From positions 1-55,636 of the forward strand of contig CAKZIN010000085.1 in the NCBI GenBank assembly GCA_936933955.1: 55,636 bases of DNA, in the 5' to 3' direction. This DNA is from an uncultured Sphingopyxis sp. Its GTDB lineage: Bacteria; Pseudomonadota; Alphaproteobacteria; Sphingomonadales; Sphingomonadaceae. The notes beneath the pieces are model-generated. The model did no database searches. It had not been told where the DNA came from and was given only the letters and a program-made list of their open reading frames with translations. The position numbers and the translations under genes are program-made. Each line of letters opens with the position of its first letter. Within the stretch, counting starts at the first letter, position 1. Shown piece after piece: positions 1-8,133 of the stretch.

Positions 1-1526
1 GGACGGTGTTCGAATGGTATGACTTCTTCATCTACGGCACGCTCGCCGCGATCATCGGCAGCACCTTCTTTCCCTCCGGGTCGGCGACGCTGGAGACGCT
101 GCTGGTGTGGGCGGGCTTTGCGGTAGGCTTCGGCTTTCGCCCGCTGGGTGCCGTGCTGTTCGGCGTGCTGGGCGACCGGCTGGGTCGGAAATACACGTTC
201 CTTGTGACGGTCACGCTGATGGGCATCGCCACCGCAGGTGTCGGTCTCATTCCCTCCGCGGCGAGCATCGGCATAGCGGCGCCGATCCTCGTTCTGCTGC
301 TGCGGATCCTTCAGGGGCTCGCGCTCGGTGGCGAATATGGCGGCGCGGCGATCTACGTCGCGGAGCACAGCCCGCCGCACAAGCGCGGCTTCTACACCAG
401 TTTCATCCAGGCGAGCGTCGTCGGCGGCTTCATCCTCAGCCTGGTCGTCGTGCTCAGCTGCAAGGCGTTGATGCCTGCCGAACTGTGGACGAGCTGGGGG
501 TGGCGCGTGCCGTTCCTGCTGTCGATCATCCTCCTTGCCATCTCGCTGTGGATGCGTGTCAAACTCTCCGAGAGCCCGGTGTTCGCGGCGATGAAGGCGG
601 CGGGGGAGACGTCGCGGCAACCGCTCAAGGAGACTTTCACCTACCCCGGCAATCCGCTGCGACTGTTCGTCGCGCTGTTCGGCATCGCCGCGGGGCTGAC
701 GGTGATCTGGTACACAGCGATGTTCTCCGGCCTGACGCTGCTCAAGGGGCCGCTGCGGGTCGAGGATACGGTGGCGGAGGTGATCGTCGGGCTGGCCGCG
801 CTGGTCGGGATGAGCTTCTTCATCTTCGCCGGCTGGTGGTCGGACAGGGTGGGGCGCAAGCTGCCGATCGTGCTCGGCTACGGTTTGACGCTGGCGCTTC
901 TCTTCCCGCTGTTCCACGCGCTCGGGAGCGCCGGCCACCCCGCGCTCGCTCGCGCGGCGCAGGCGAGCCCGGTGACGCTGGTCGGAAGCGATTGCCGCTT
1001 CGACCCGTTCGCGAGCAAGCAGCGCACCGACTGCGGCAAGGCGATGGGGGAGCTGTCGCGGCTGGGCGTGCCCTACGCGCTCGCTGCCGGTGCGCCCGGC
1101 GCGCTGCCGGCGCTGCGGGTGGCGGGGACAGTCTTGCCGCTCGCCGATGCCAAGGCGATCGAGCCAGCGCTGACCCGCGTCGGCTACGATTTCGCCAAGC
1201 ACCGGCCGAGCCACGCGCAGCTGGCGACGATCTTTGCGATACTTCTGGCGCTATCCGCGCTGTCGGGACTGACCTATGGCCCTGTCGCGGCGCTGCTGTC
1301 GGAGATGTTTCCACCGCGCGTGCGCTATTCCTCGCTGTCGATCCCATACCATATCGGCACGGGCTATTTCGGCGGCTTTCTGCCGTTGATCGCCGCGTAT
1401 ATCGCGGCGCGTACGGGGGACATCTATGCCGGGCTCTGGTACACATGGGGTGTCGTGGCGATGGCGTTCGTGGTGAGCCTGTTCCTCTTGCGTGAGACGT
1501 TGCCCCGCGCCACTCGGGGGGCGTGA
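1..1526 (+). CDS. MFS transporter, metabolite:H+ symporter (MHS) type, 5' end missing
   Basis: Inner-membrane proton-coupled symporter, probably for an organic acid or osmolyte; the substrate cannot be read from sequence. The frame is already open at the first bases and the visible protein begins inside the first transmembrane helix at VFEWYDFFIYG, a hallmark of the MHS subgroup of the major facilitator superfamily, so the true start lies before the window and the GTG at 6 is not it. The cytoplasmic-loop motif GDRLGRKYTF and the later repeat DRVGRKLPI are both present. Between two helices (about residues 310-400) lies a soluble loop with a cysteine pair (SDCRF and TDCGK) that one branch of this family shares. 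The stop overlaps the alanine racemase start by four bases (GTGA), so the two genes are translationally coupled. Confidence 0.88.
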   Translation, partial: TVFEWYDFFIYGTLAAIIGSTFFPSGSATLETLLVWAGFAVGFGFRPLGAVLFGVLGDRLGRKYTFLVTVTLMGIATAGVGLIPSAASIGIAAPILVLLLRILQGLALGGEYGGAAIYVAEHSPPHKRGFYTSFIQASVVGGFILSLVVVLSCKALMPAELWTSWGWRVPFLLSIILLAISLWMRVKLSESPVFAAMKAAGETSRQPLKETFTYPGNPLRLFVALFGIAAGLTVIWYTAMFSGLTLLKGPLRVEDTVAEVIVGLAALVGMSFFIFAGWWSDRVGRKLPIVLGYGLTLALLFPLFHALGSAGHPALARAAQASPVTLVGSDCRFDPFASKQRTDCGKAMGELSRLGVPYALAAGAPGALPALRVAGTVLPLADAKAIEPALTRVGYDFAKHRPSHAQLATIFAILLALSALSGLTYGPVAALLSEMFPPRVRYSSLSIPYHIGTGYFGGFLPLIAAYIAARTGDIYAGLWYTWGVVAMAFVVSLFLLRETLPRATRGA

Positions 1527-2584
1527 CCGAAGCGCCGCTCGACCTCTCGCCCGCCCCGCTCCGCCTGCGTCTGGACGGGGCCGCGCTCGCCGCCAACTGG
1601 CGAGCGATGGCGCGACTGTCGGGGAGCGCTGCCTGTGGAGCGGCGGTCAAGGCGAGCGCCTATGGGCTCGGCGCGCGGGAGGTGGTGCGGCGGCTGCGAA
1701 CGGCGGGCTGCCGCGACTTCTTCGTCGCCACCTGGCGTGAGGCGGCGGAGATCGCCGATCTTGTCGAAGGCGCGTCGCTGTCGGTGCTCCATGGCGTGCG
1801 CGATGCGGATATGCCGCTTGCCCGCGCCGGGTTCGCAAGACCGGTGCTGGTCAGCGCCGAACAGGTCGCGCGCTGGCGGGCGGCCGACGGCGGGCCATGC
1901 GACCTGATGGTCGACACCGGCATGAACCGGCTCGGGCTGCGCGCCGATGAGGTGGGGGCCGCGATGACCGACGAGCTGCCCATCGTCACGGTCATGAGCC
2001 ACCTCGCCGACGCGGACGAGGACAGCCCTCGCAACGAGGCGCAGCGCGGGGCCTTTGCGGACGTGGCCCGCAGCGTCCGCGCGCAGCGCTACAGCCTCGC
2101 CAACAGCGCGGGGGTGTTTCTGGGCTCGCGCTTTGCGTTCGATCTCACGCGTCCCGGCCTTGCACTCTACGGCGGCCATCCGCGGGCGCGGGCGGAGGAA
2201 GTGCTGCGCCCGGTGGTCGAGATCGAGGCGCAAGTGGTCCAGCGCCGGTGCGTGCCCGCGGGCGAACGCGTCGGCTATGGCGGAACATGGCGGGCGGATC
2301 GGGACAGCGATATCGCCATCCTCAACCTCGGCTATGCCGATGGCTTTCTGCGCGTCTTCGGCGGCGGGGTGGGCGCGGCGGTGATCGACGGCGCGCGTGC
2401 CCCGATCATCGGCCGCGTCTCGATGGACCTCATCGCCATCGCCATACCGCACGCGGCCGAGGTGGGGGAGGGCGATTGGGTCGCCCTCGACTACGACCTG
2501 CCGCAAAGCGCCCGCGCGACGGGGCTGTCGCAATATGAGCTGCTGACGCTGCTGGGCGGGCGGGGTGACAGACTTTGGAAATAG
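1523..2584 (+). CDS. alr: Alanine racemase
   Basis: PLP-dependent interconversion of L- and D-alanine, supplying D-alanine for peptidoglycan, or catabolising D-alanine if this is the inducible copy. The 353-residue length is usual for the family. The PLP-binding lysine is K43 within AAVKASAYGLG, and the C-terminal domain shows VGYGGTW and GRVSMDLIAI, the region that carries the catalytic tyrosine and conserved substrate contacts. The start is a GTG at 1523 that shares four bases with the stop of the upstream transporter, so no separate ribosome site is needed. Coupling to a transporter rather than to dnaB (a common partner elsewhere) hints at a catabolic or import-linked role, but that is inference. 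Confidence 0.92.
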   Translation: MTEAPLDLSPAPLRLRLDGAALAANWRAMARLSGSAACGAAVKASAYGLGAREVVRRLRTAGCRDFFVATWREAAEIADLVEGASLSVLHGVRDADMPLARAGFARPVLVSAEQVARWRAADGGPCDLMVDTGMNRLGLRADEVGAAMTDELPIVTVMSHLADADEDSPRNEAQRGAFADVARSVRAQRYSLANSAGVFLGSRFAFDLTRPGLALYGGHPRARAEEVLRPVVEIEAQVVQRRCVPAGERVGYGGTWRADRDSDIAILNLGYADGFLRVFGGGVGAAVIDGARAPIIGRVSMDLIAIAIPHAAEVGEGDWVALDYDLPQSARATGLSQYELLTLLGGRGDRLWK

Positions 2585-2621
2585 CAAGGTAGCGATGACC
2601 GTTCATCGCTGCTCACCAACG

Positions 2622-2650
2622 AAAAGGGGCGCCGCTTTCGCGACGCCCCT
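2622..2650 (-). terminator. Rho-independent terminator of the TonB-dependent receptor gene
   Basis: Stem AGGGGCG (2625-2631) pairs with CGCCCCT (2644-2650). It continues with CGC/GCG (2633-2635 with 2640-2642) after a single C/A mismatch and closes on a TTTC loop. Read on the minus strand it ends in a U run (AAAA at 2622-2625). It sits 22 bases past the receptor stop codon and could also stop transcripts arriving from alr. Confidence 0.8.
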
Positions 2651-2671
2651 CTCACTCGTTGATCGTTCCGA

Positions 2672-5600
2672 TTAGAACCGGAAGGTCGTGTTGACGAAGT
2701 AAGTACGACCGACGAAGTCATAGCCCGAATAAATCGGCGCATTGCCGGTCACGCTGAAGCGCGACGCGGTGACCTGCGGCGGCTGGGTGTCCAGCAGGTT
2801 CCGCACGCCGGCGGTGAGCTGGAAGTTCTCACCAACATTCCACTGCGCCGACAGGGTGTGGAGGAAGTAGTCGCCCACTTCCAGCAGCTCACCGTCGCGG
2901 ATCGCCTGCACGGTAGCCGGATCCGAAACGCCGGTGGTGCGGTTGAAGGCGACCAGTTCGTAGGTGCCGTAGCTCCCGTCGACCCAGCTCAGACCGTAGC
3001 GGAGGGTCAACGGACCGGTCCGGAACGACGCATCCGCCGAGCCGACCCACGCGGGGGAGGTCAACGCACCGTTGGCGTCCCGCTTGAACTCTTCAGGGAA
3101 GAGCCGGTCCGACTGTTCTTCATACTTGGTGAGGCTGCCGTTCACGATCAGCCGCCCGCCAAGCATTTCGGTTGCGAAGCGCGCGTTGAACTCAAACCCG
3201 CGCACGATGTCGGTCGCGAGATTGACGTAGCCGCTGGTCACCGAAAGGACGCGGTTCGCATCACGGGTGACGAAGCGGCAGAAGCCGCTCGTCGGGCTGA
3301 AGTCGACCGCGTTGTAGCAGCGCGACAAGATGGTCCCGCCGCCTAGGCTCGACACGCCATTTTCAACCGTAATGTCAAAATAATCCAGCGCGAGAGAGAG
3401 GCTGGTGGTCGCCGAAATTCGCGGCTGGACCACGACGCCAACGGACCAGTTCTTTGACGTCTCGGCCTTGAGGCCAGTCTCTGCACCGCCGCGGTTGAAC
3501 ACGGTGACACTGCTGTTCTGGTCAAATGTGGCGATATCGATCCCGACCGCCCGGCAGTTTGCGGCACGTACCTGCTGGGTCGCCGTATAGGCCGAGGGAT
3601 TGGGCAGGCCGTTCAACCGCGGGAACGAGTCCTTGTCGCAGGGGTCGTTGCCGGCACCGATAAAGCCACTCGTCGCACCGAGGAACTGTTCCGACAGCGC
3701 CGGGGCACGATAGGACGTGCCGTAGCTGCCGCGAATGCCAAATCCGGGGAAGAATTCCCATTCACCCGCGAGCTTGTAGGTCACGTCGCTGCCGTACGAA
3801 TCGTAATCCGTAAAGCGCACCGATCCGTTCAGGTTGAGGTTTTCGAAAAACGGACGGTCGGAAAGGAGCGGCACAAACAGTTCCGCGAAAACTTCCTTCA
3901 CGGCGTCGGTCCCGCGCGTCGGTACGGACGCGGTGAGACCGTAAAGGTTGCCACGCTGGCTCTCTTCGCTCGGCGTATCGTCGATCCGTTGGCGACGATA
4001 CTCGGCACCAACGGCGAGCTGGACGTTGCCACCAGGCAAGCGGAACAGCGGGCCATCGACCGAAACAGCCAGAGTTGTTTCGCGGAAGACGTTCGTGCCG
4101 CGGGTCGGGTCCACGATGTAATCGCGGAACGCAGCGGGCAGGCGCCCACCGATCGTGTCAGCGTTGAGCGGCGGTGCAGCGACGCAGTTAGGGAGCGTCG
4201 CCTGAGCGGCACAGCTGAACGTGCCGTTCGCGTTCTGAACGACATTCAAAGATGACGCCAGCCGATCGACGAGGAACGAATCAATGATGTATTCGCCGTC
4301 AGTCCAGGACTTCCCGGCATACAGATCGTAGCGCCAGCCATTCGACCCCAGATCGCCCCGCAGGCCGATGCCGGCGCGGACGTAATCCACCGTTTGCGAC
4401 GAGTTGGTGTTACCAAATCCCACAAAGGCCCGAGCGGCGACGGTCTGGCCGCTCGACGTGTTGTTCGGCGCAGCAAACACACCATTACGGAAGGCCAGCG
4501 GCACGAGCGGGCTGCCCGTCAGGTAATCGAGCGAAAGCTGTCGGTACAGAACCGAGCTGGATTTGCGGCGTGTACCCAGCACCTCGGCATAGAGCTCCGC
4601 GTTGCCGAGCGTCTGGAGGTCGTAGGTCGCCGAAAGGAACCCGGTATAGGTTTCGACCGGCGTCACCACCTCTTCGAACTGGCTCGCCGGATCGAAGGTG
4701 TCGCGATCGTAATAGCCAACCCCGAGGAAGCCGGGAGTTGCCCCGCCCTGCGTCGGGAGTGCCGGTACGAAGCGGTTGAAAACGCCGGCCGTGCCGCTGG
4801 TCCGGCCAATGCCCTGACGGTTCGGCAATCCAACGGTGTTGATCGTCACACCACCGTTGTCGAGCGTAAAACAGGGGGTCCCATCGAACCCGTTCGTATC
4901 GCCCGAACCAAACGCCGACCCTTCACCGTCGAGGTAGCCGCCGACCGGACAACGCGCGTAGGGCACGTCGTAAAGACGCACGGCGGTGCGCTTGCGATAT
5001 TCGAGCGAGCCGATGACGCTCAGTCGATCATTGCCAAAGCCCACGCTGGCCGACGTGCGGTAGTCGATACCGGCGCCGATCTCCGGCACATTGACCTGAG
5101 CATTGACGGTCAAGCCACGCAGCCGCGTATTCGTGAGGATGTTGATCACGCCCGCGATCGCATCCGAGCCGTAGACCGACGACGCGCCTGCCTTCAGCAC
5201 TTCGACGCGGTCGATGATCGCGGTCGGGAGCGTGTTCAGGTCGGCAGCGACGAGCGAACCACGGGTGCCCGCGGGGGCAATACGGCGTCCGTTCAGGAGG
5301 ATCAGCGTCCGCGCCGGCCCCAGGCCACGCAGTCCGAGCGTGTTCGCGCCCGTGCCACCGTCGGTCACGAAACCGCCGTAATAGTTATTGATCTGCGCGG
5401 CGCCCTGCGTGACCTCAGTGCTTTGGAGAGCGTCGGTAACGCTGTTGAAACCAGACTGAGTGATTTCCTCGGCCGTTACGACCGTGACCGGTTCAATCGT
5501 CGAAAATTCGTCGCGGCGAATGCGCGACCCGGTGACGACGATCGCATCTTCTTCGACGTCGCAAATACCATTCGCGTTCGCGTCGACACACGTCGGGTCG

Positions 5601-5710
5601 GCAACGGTCGTCGTCGATGTCGGCTGGTCGTCGGTCTGAGCATACGCCGGCGAAGCGATCGCAAACGCGATGGCAAGGCTGGCGCTGCCGAATAAGCTGG
5701 TCTTGCGCAT
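2672..5710 (-). CDS. TonB-dependent outer-membrane receptor with N-terminal EF-hand-like loop
   Basis: Outer-membrane active transporter energised by TonB-ExbB-ExbD; the ligand is unknown. The start is the ATG at 5710, preceded by GGAGAG at suitable spacing and followed by a signal peptide (MRKTSLFGSASLAIAF, cleavage after AYA-Q near residue 25); a longer open frame to 5974 lacks these. The mature N-terminus carries DANANGICDVEED (residues 43-55), which places D43, N45, N47, I49, D51 and E54 in EF-hand loop spacing, with C41 and C50 beside it. Then follow a TonB-box-like AIVVTG and the plug domain (LRGLGPARTLILLNGRRI, VEVLKAGASSVYGSDAIAGV). The barrel ends in aromatic YFVNTTFRF. At 1012 residues it is of the large sphingomonad kind. 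A terminator follows directly and no transport partner gene is adjacent. Confidence 0.93.
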   Translation of the reverse strand: MRKTSLFGSASLAIAFAIASPAYAQTDDQPTSTTTVADPTCVDANANGICDVEEDAIVVTGSRIRRDEFSTIEPVTVVTAEEITQSGFNSVTDALQSTEVTQGAAQINNYYGGFVTDGGTGANTLGLRGLGPARTLILLNGRRIAPAGTRGSLVAADLNTLPTAIIDRVEVLKAGASSVYGSDAIAGVINILTNTRLRGLTVNAQVNVPEIGAGIDYRTSASVGFGNDRLSVIGSLEYRKRTAVRLYDVPYARCPVGGYLDGEGSAFGSGDTNGFDGTPCFTLDNGGVTINTVGLPNRQGIGRTSGTAGVFNRFVPALPTQGGATPGFLGVGYYDRDTFDPASQFEEVVTPVETYTGFLSATYDLQTLGNAELYAEVLGTRRKSSSVLYRQLSLDYLTGSPLVPLAFRNGVFAAPNNTSSGQTVAARAFVGFGNTNSSQTVDYVRAGIGLRGDLGSNGWRYDLYAGKSWTDGEYIIDSFLVDRLASSLNVVQNANGTFSCAAQATLPNCVAAPPLNADTIGGRLPAAFRDYIVDPTRGTNVFRETTLAVSVDGPLFRLPGGNVQLAVGAEYRRQRIDDTPSEESQRGNLYGLTASVPTRGTDAVKEVFAELFVPLLSDRPFFENLNLNGSVRFTDYDSYGSDVTYKLAGEWEFFPGFGIRGSYGTSYRAPALSEQFLGATSGFIGAGNDPCDKDSFPRLNGLPNPSAYTATQQVRAANCRAVGIDIATFDQNSSVTVFNRGGAETGLKAETSKNWSVGVVVQPRISATTSLSLALDYFDITVENGVSSLGGGTILSRCYNAVDFSPTSGFCRFVTRDANRVLSVTSGYVNLATDIVRGFEFNARFATEMLGGRLIVNGSLTKYEEQSDRLFPEEFKRDANGALTSPAWVGSADASFRTGPLTLRYGLSWVDGSYGTYELVAFNRTTGVSDPATVQAIRDGELLEVGDYFLHTLSAQWNVGENFQLTAGVRNLLDTQPPQVTASRFSVTGNAPIYSGYDFVGRTYFVNTTFRF

Positions 5711-5941
5711 GAATCTCTCCAAGAAGCCTGCCCCAACTGGGGCGAAACCGTGGCTTCGTTCAAGCGACGCGCGGAGCCGAGCGCAAGCGCGAACGCGGCC
5801 GACCCGGGATTTGTTACCCGAGTGTGACACGATAAACACAGTATCACCGATCGCGCTACGACCGCGCGCCAATGCGCCCCCTTTGACCGCAGCGCCGCGC
5901 TCCCATAGCGTCGCTCCTACAACCGGGGAGCGTTCGGGCGT
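5711..5941. other. Divergent intergenic region between the TonB receptor gene and phaR
   Basis: This 231-base spacer holds the ribosome site of the receptor (GGAGAG just upstream of 5710), a likely phaR promoter (5883-5911) and a GGGGAG ribosome site before phaR at 5942. I found no convincing -35/-10 pair for the receptor and no clear operator. Confidence 0.5.
5883..5911 (+). promoter_or_regulatory. Candidate phaR promoter
   Basis: TTGACC (5883-5888) and TAGCGT (5906-5911) are separated by exactly 17 bases, about 30 bases before the phaR start. The same TTGnnn-N17-TAnnGn layout recurs upstream of other genes in this window. Confidence 0.5.
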
Positions 5942-6502
5942 ATGGCGGATCAACAGACGGGCGACGATGGCCACACAGCGACGGGCAAAGCGTCGACGCG
6001 GATCATAAAGAAATACGCCAATCGGCGGCTCTACGACACCGAGCAGTCACGGTATGTGACGCTCGACGATCTGCGGGCGATGGTTAGGGAGGGTGGCGAC
6101 TTTCAGGTCCTCGACGCGCGGACCAACGATGATCTGACGCACCAAGTGCTGACGCAGATTATCATGGAGGCGGAGCAGGGAACCGATCCGATGCTGCCTG
6201 CCGACGTGCTGCGCCAGATGATCGCGATGTACGGCGGGTCCATGCAGGCGATGGTGCCGCATTATCTGCGCGCATCGCTCGAAAGCATGCGCGCCAACCA
6301 GCGGCATTTTCGCGATACGGTTGAAGGCGCGGTGGCAGGAACGCCGTTCGAGCAGGTGGCGCGCGCCAACCTCGCCATGTTCGACGCGGCGACCGCAGCG
6401 TTCCGCGGTGGTGGAGTGCCCCCAGTACCGCACCCGGACCCCCGCGATGCGGAGATCGAACGGTTGCGCCGCGAACTCGACGCGCTGCGTCGCGACGGCT
6501 AA
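5942..6502 (+). CDS. phaR: Polyhydroxyalkanoate synthesis repressor PhaR
   Basis: DNA- and polymer-binding regulator of polyhydroxyalkanoate storage that represses phasin genes until granules form. The N-terminal PHB/PHA accumulation regulator DNA-binding domain is plain (IIKKYANRRLYDTEQSRYVT followed by LDDLRAMVREGGDFQVLDA), and the adjoining PHB-accumulation region covers roughly residues 75-130 (LTQIIMEAEQ). The C-terminus is a charged coiled coil (IERLRRELDALRRDG), as in relatives. Length is 186 residues. No synthase or phasin gene lies in the window, so it acts at distant loci. The ATG at 5942 has GGGGAG upstream and a candidate promoter at 5883-5911. Confidence 0.93.
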   Translation: MADQQTGDDGHTATGKASTRIIKKYANRRLYDTEQSRYVTLDDLRAMVREGGDFQVLDARTNDDLTHQVLTQIIMEAEQGTDPMLPADVLRQMIAMYGGSMQAMVPHYLRASLESMRANQRHFRDTVEGAVAGTPFEQVARANLAMFDAATAAFRGGGVPPVPHPDPRDAEIERLRRELDALRRDG

Positions 6503-6552
6503 CGGCGCGGGATCGCCCTCTTCATCGCCTCGCCACGGACGACTTTTTACCT

Positions 6553-8088
6553 ATGACCATCAAGCACGCGCTGTCGACGACGCGCGCCTCCGATTTCGCC
6601 GCCTGGTATCAGGAGGTGATCGCCGCGGCGGATATGGCGGAGGAAAGCGGCGTGCGCGGCTGCATGGTGATCCGCCCCTGGGGCTACGGCATCTGGGAGC
6701 GCGTCCAGCGGTTGATGGACGACCGCATCAAGGCGGCGGGCGTCGACAACGCCTATTTCCCGCTGTTCATCCCGCTTTCCTACTTCGCCAAAGAGGCCGA
6801 GCACGTCGACGGTTTTGCCAAGGAGATGGCGGTCGTCACGCACCACCGACTAATCGCCGACGGTGAAGGCGGGCTCGTTCCCGATCCCGAAGCGAAGCTC
6901 GAAGAACCGCTGGTCGTGCGGCCCACCTCGGAGACGGTGATCGGTGCGGCGATGGCGCGCTGGGTGCAGAGCTGGCGCGACCTGCCGCTCATGGTCAACC
7001 AGTGGGCCAACGTCGTGCGTTGGGAAATGCGCACGCGCATGTTCCTGCGCACCACCGAGTTCCTGTGGCAGGAGGGGCATACCGCGCACGCCGACGAGGC
7101 GGATGCCCGGGTCGAGACGATGCGCGCGCTCGAAATGTATCGCAGCTTTGCCGAGGAGGTGCTGGCGATGCCGGTGGTCGCCGGCGAAAAGCCCGAGCAT
7201 GAGCGCTTTCCCGGCGCGGTCGCGACCTTTTCCATCGAAGCGATGATGCAGGACGGAAAGGCGCTGCAGGCGGGCACCTCGCACTATCTCGGCACCAGCT
7301 TCGCCGAGGCCGCGGGTATCCGCTACCAGACGCGCGAGGGCGGGCATGACTTTGCCCACACCACGAGCTGGGGCACCTCCACCCGCATGATCGGCGGGGT
7401 GATCATGACCCACGGCGACGACGACGGGATGCGCGTGCCCCCTGCCATCGCACCGCACCAGATCGTCATCGTCCCGATGCTGCGCGAGGATGAGGGCGAT
7501 GCGGCGATCCTCGATTATTGCGCGTCGCTGGCGGGGGAGTTGCGGGCCATGTCGGCACTCGGCGAGCCGGTACGCGCGCACCTCGATCGCCGTCCGGGCA
7601 AGAGCGCGACCAAGCGCTGGGAGTGGCTGAAGAAGGGTGCGCCGCTGGTGGTCGAGGTGGGCGCGCGCGATATCGCGGCAGGCAAGCTCGCGCTGATCCG
7701 GCGCGACGCGCTCTATCGCGAGGACGGCAAGCTCGCGACCGAATTCCCCGAGCGCGCGGCGTTCCTTGCCGAGGCGGCGGCGATGCTGGAGGCGGTTCAG
7801 CGTGACATGCTGGATGCGGCGCGTCAGCGGCTCGACGCAAGCATCCGGCGCGACCTCACCGACTGGAGCGCGATCGAGGCCTATTTCCGCGAAACGCCGG
7901 TGCCGGGTTGGGTGGAGATCGGCTGGAGCCGCCCGACCGGCACGGCGCTCGATGCGGTGGTGGAGCGGATCAAGGCGCTGAAGCTCACCGTCCGCAACGC
8001 CCCGCTCGACGCTGCGGCGGCGACCGGCACCTGCCCGCTCACCGGCGAGCCCGCGGTCGAGCGGGTGTTGATCGGTCGCACTTATTGA
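6553..8088 (+). CDS. proS: Proline--tRNA ligase, archaeal/eukaryal-like type
   Basis: Charges tRNA-Pro with proline in the cytoplasm. The 511-residue protein belongs to the short archaeal/eukaryal-like ProRS class: YGIWERVQRLMDD, FAKEMAVVTH, RWEMRTRMFLRTTEFLWQEG (motif 2), and IMTHGDDDGMRVPP with APHQIVIVP (motif 3 leading into the anticodon-binding domain). The last residue is tyrosine (IGRTY), as in that class, where the C-terminal tyrosine packs near the active site. The C-terminal zinc site of the class looks eroded, since only CPLTGEP remains. The usual alphaproteobacterial enzyme is the bacterial type of about 440 residues. The frame opens with ATG at 6553; the ribosome site is weak (GGACGAC). 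Confidence 0.94.
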   Translation: MTIKHALSTTRASDFAAWYQEVIAAADMAEESGVRGCMVIRPWGYGIWERVQRLMDDRIKAAGVDNAYFPLFIPLSYFAKEAEHVDGFAKEMAVVTHHRLIADGEGGLVPDPEAKLEEPLVVRPTSETVIGAAMARWVQSWRDLPLMVNQWANVVRWEMRTRMFLRTTEFLWQEGHTAHADEADARVETMRALEMYRSFAEEVLAMPVVAGEKPEHERFPGAVATFSIEAMMQDGKALQAGTSHYLGTSFAEAAGIRYQTREGGHDFAHTTSWGTSTRMIGGVIMTHGDDDGMRVPPAIAPHQIVIVPMLREDEGDAAILDYCASLAGELRAMSALGEPVRAHLDRRPGKSATKRWEWLKKGAPLVVEVGARDIAAGKLALIRRDALYREDGKLATEFPERAAFLAEAAAMLEAVQRDMLDAARQRLDASIRRDLTDWSAIEAYFRETPVPGWVEIGWSRPTGTALDAVVERIKALKLTVRNAPLDAAAATGTCPLTGEPAVERVLIGRTY

Positions 8089-8100
8089 GCGCACCGCGCT

Positions 8101-8123
8101 TGCCAGCGGGCACGAAGCTGGCA
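8101..8123. repeat. Perfect 7-bp inverted repeat between proS and the M28 peptidase gene
   Basis: TGCCAGC (8101-8107) and GCTGGCA (8117-8123) flank a 9-base loop in the 45-base gap. There is no U run after it, so it is not a classical terminator; it could be a weak stem in the leader of the peptidase gene. Confidence 0.4.
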
Positions 8124-8133
8124 TGACGGTGCG

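Noticed and set aside
310..1200. The extra loop in the first transporter as a fused new domain
   Set aside because: A similar cysteine-containing periplasmic loop is, to my knowledge, a regular feature of one branch of this transporter family.
4394..5695. A 433-codon open frame antisense to the TonB receptor plug
   Set aside because: Arg/Val/His-rich shadow; the receptor strand has signal peptide, plug and barrel motifs.
5711..5974. N-terminal extension of the TonB receptor by 88 codons
   Set aside because: The extension would bury the signal peptide and overlap the phaR start; the ATG at 5710 has a proper ribosome site and signal peptide.
8101..8123. Terminator between proS and the M28 peptidase gene
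   Set aside because: The stem is real but has no U run and a 9-base loop, so it is listed only as an inverted repeat.
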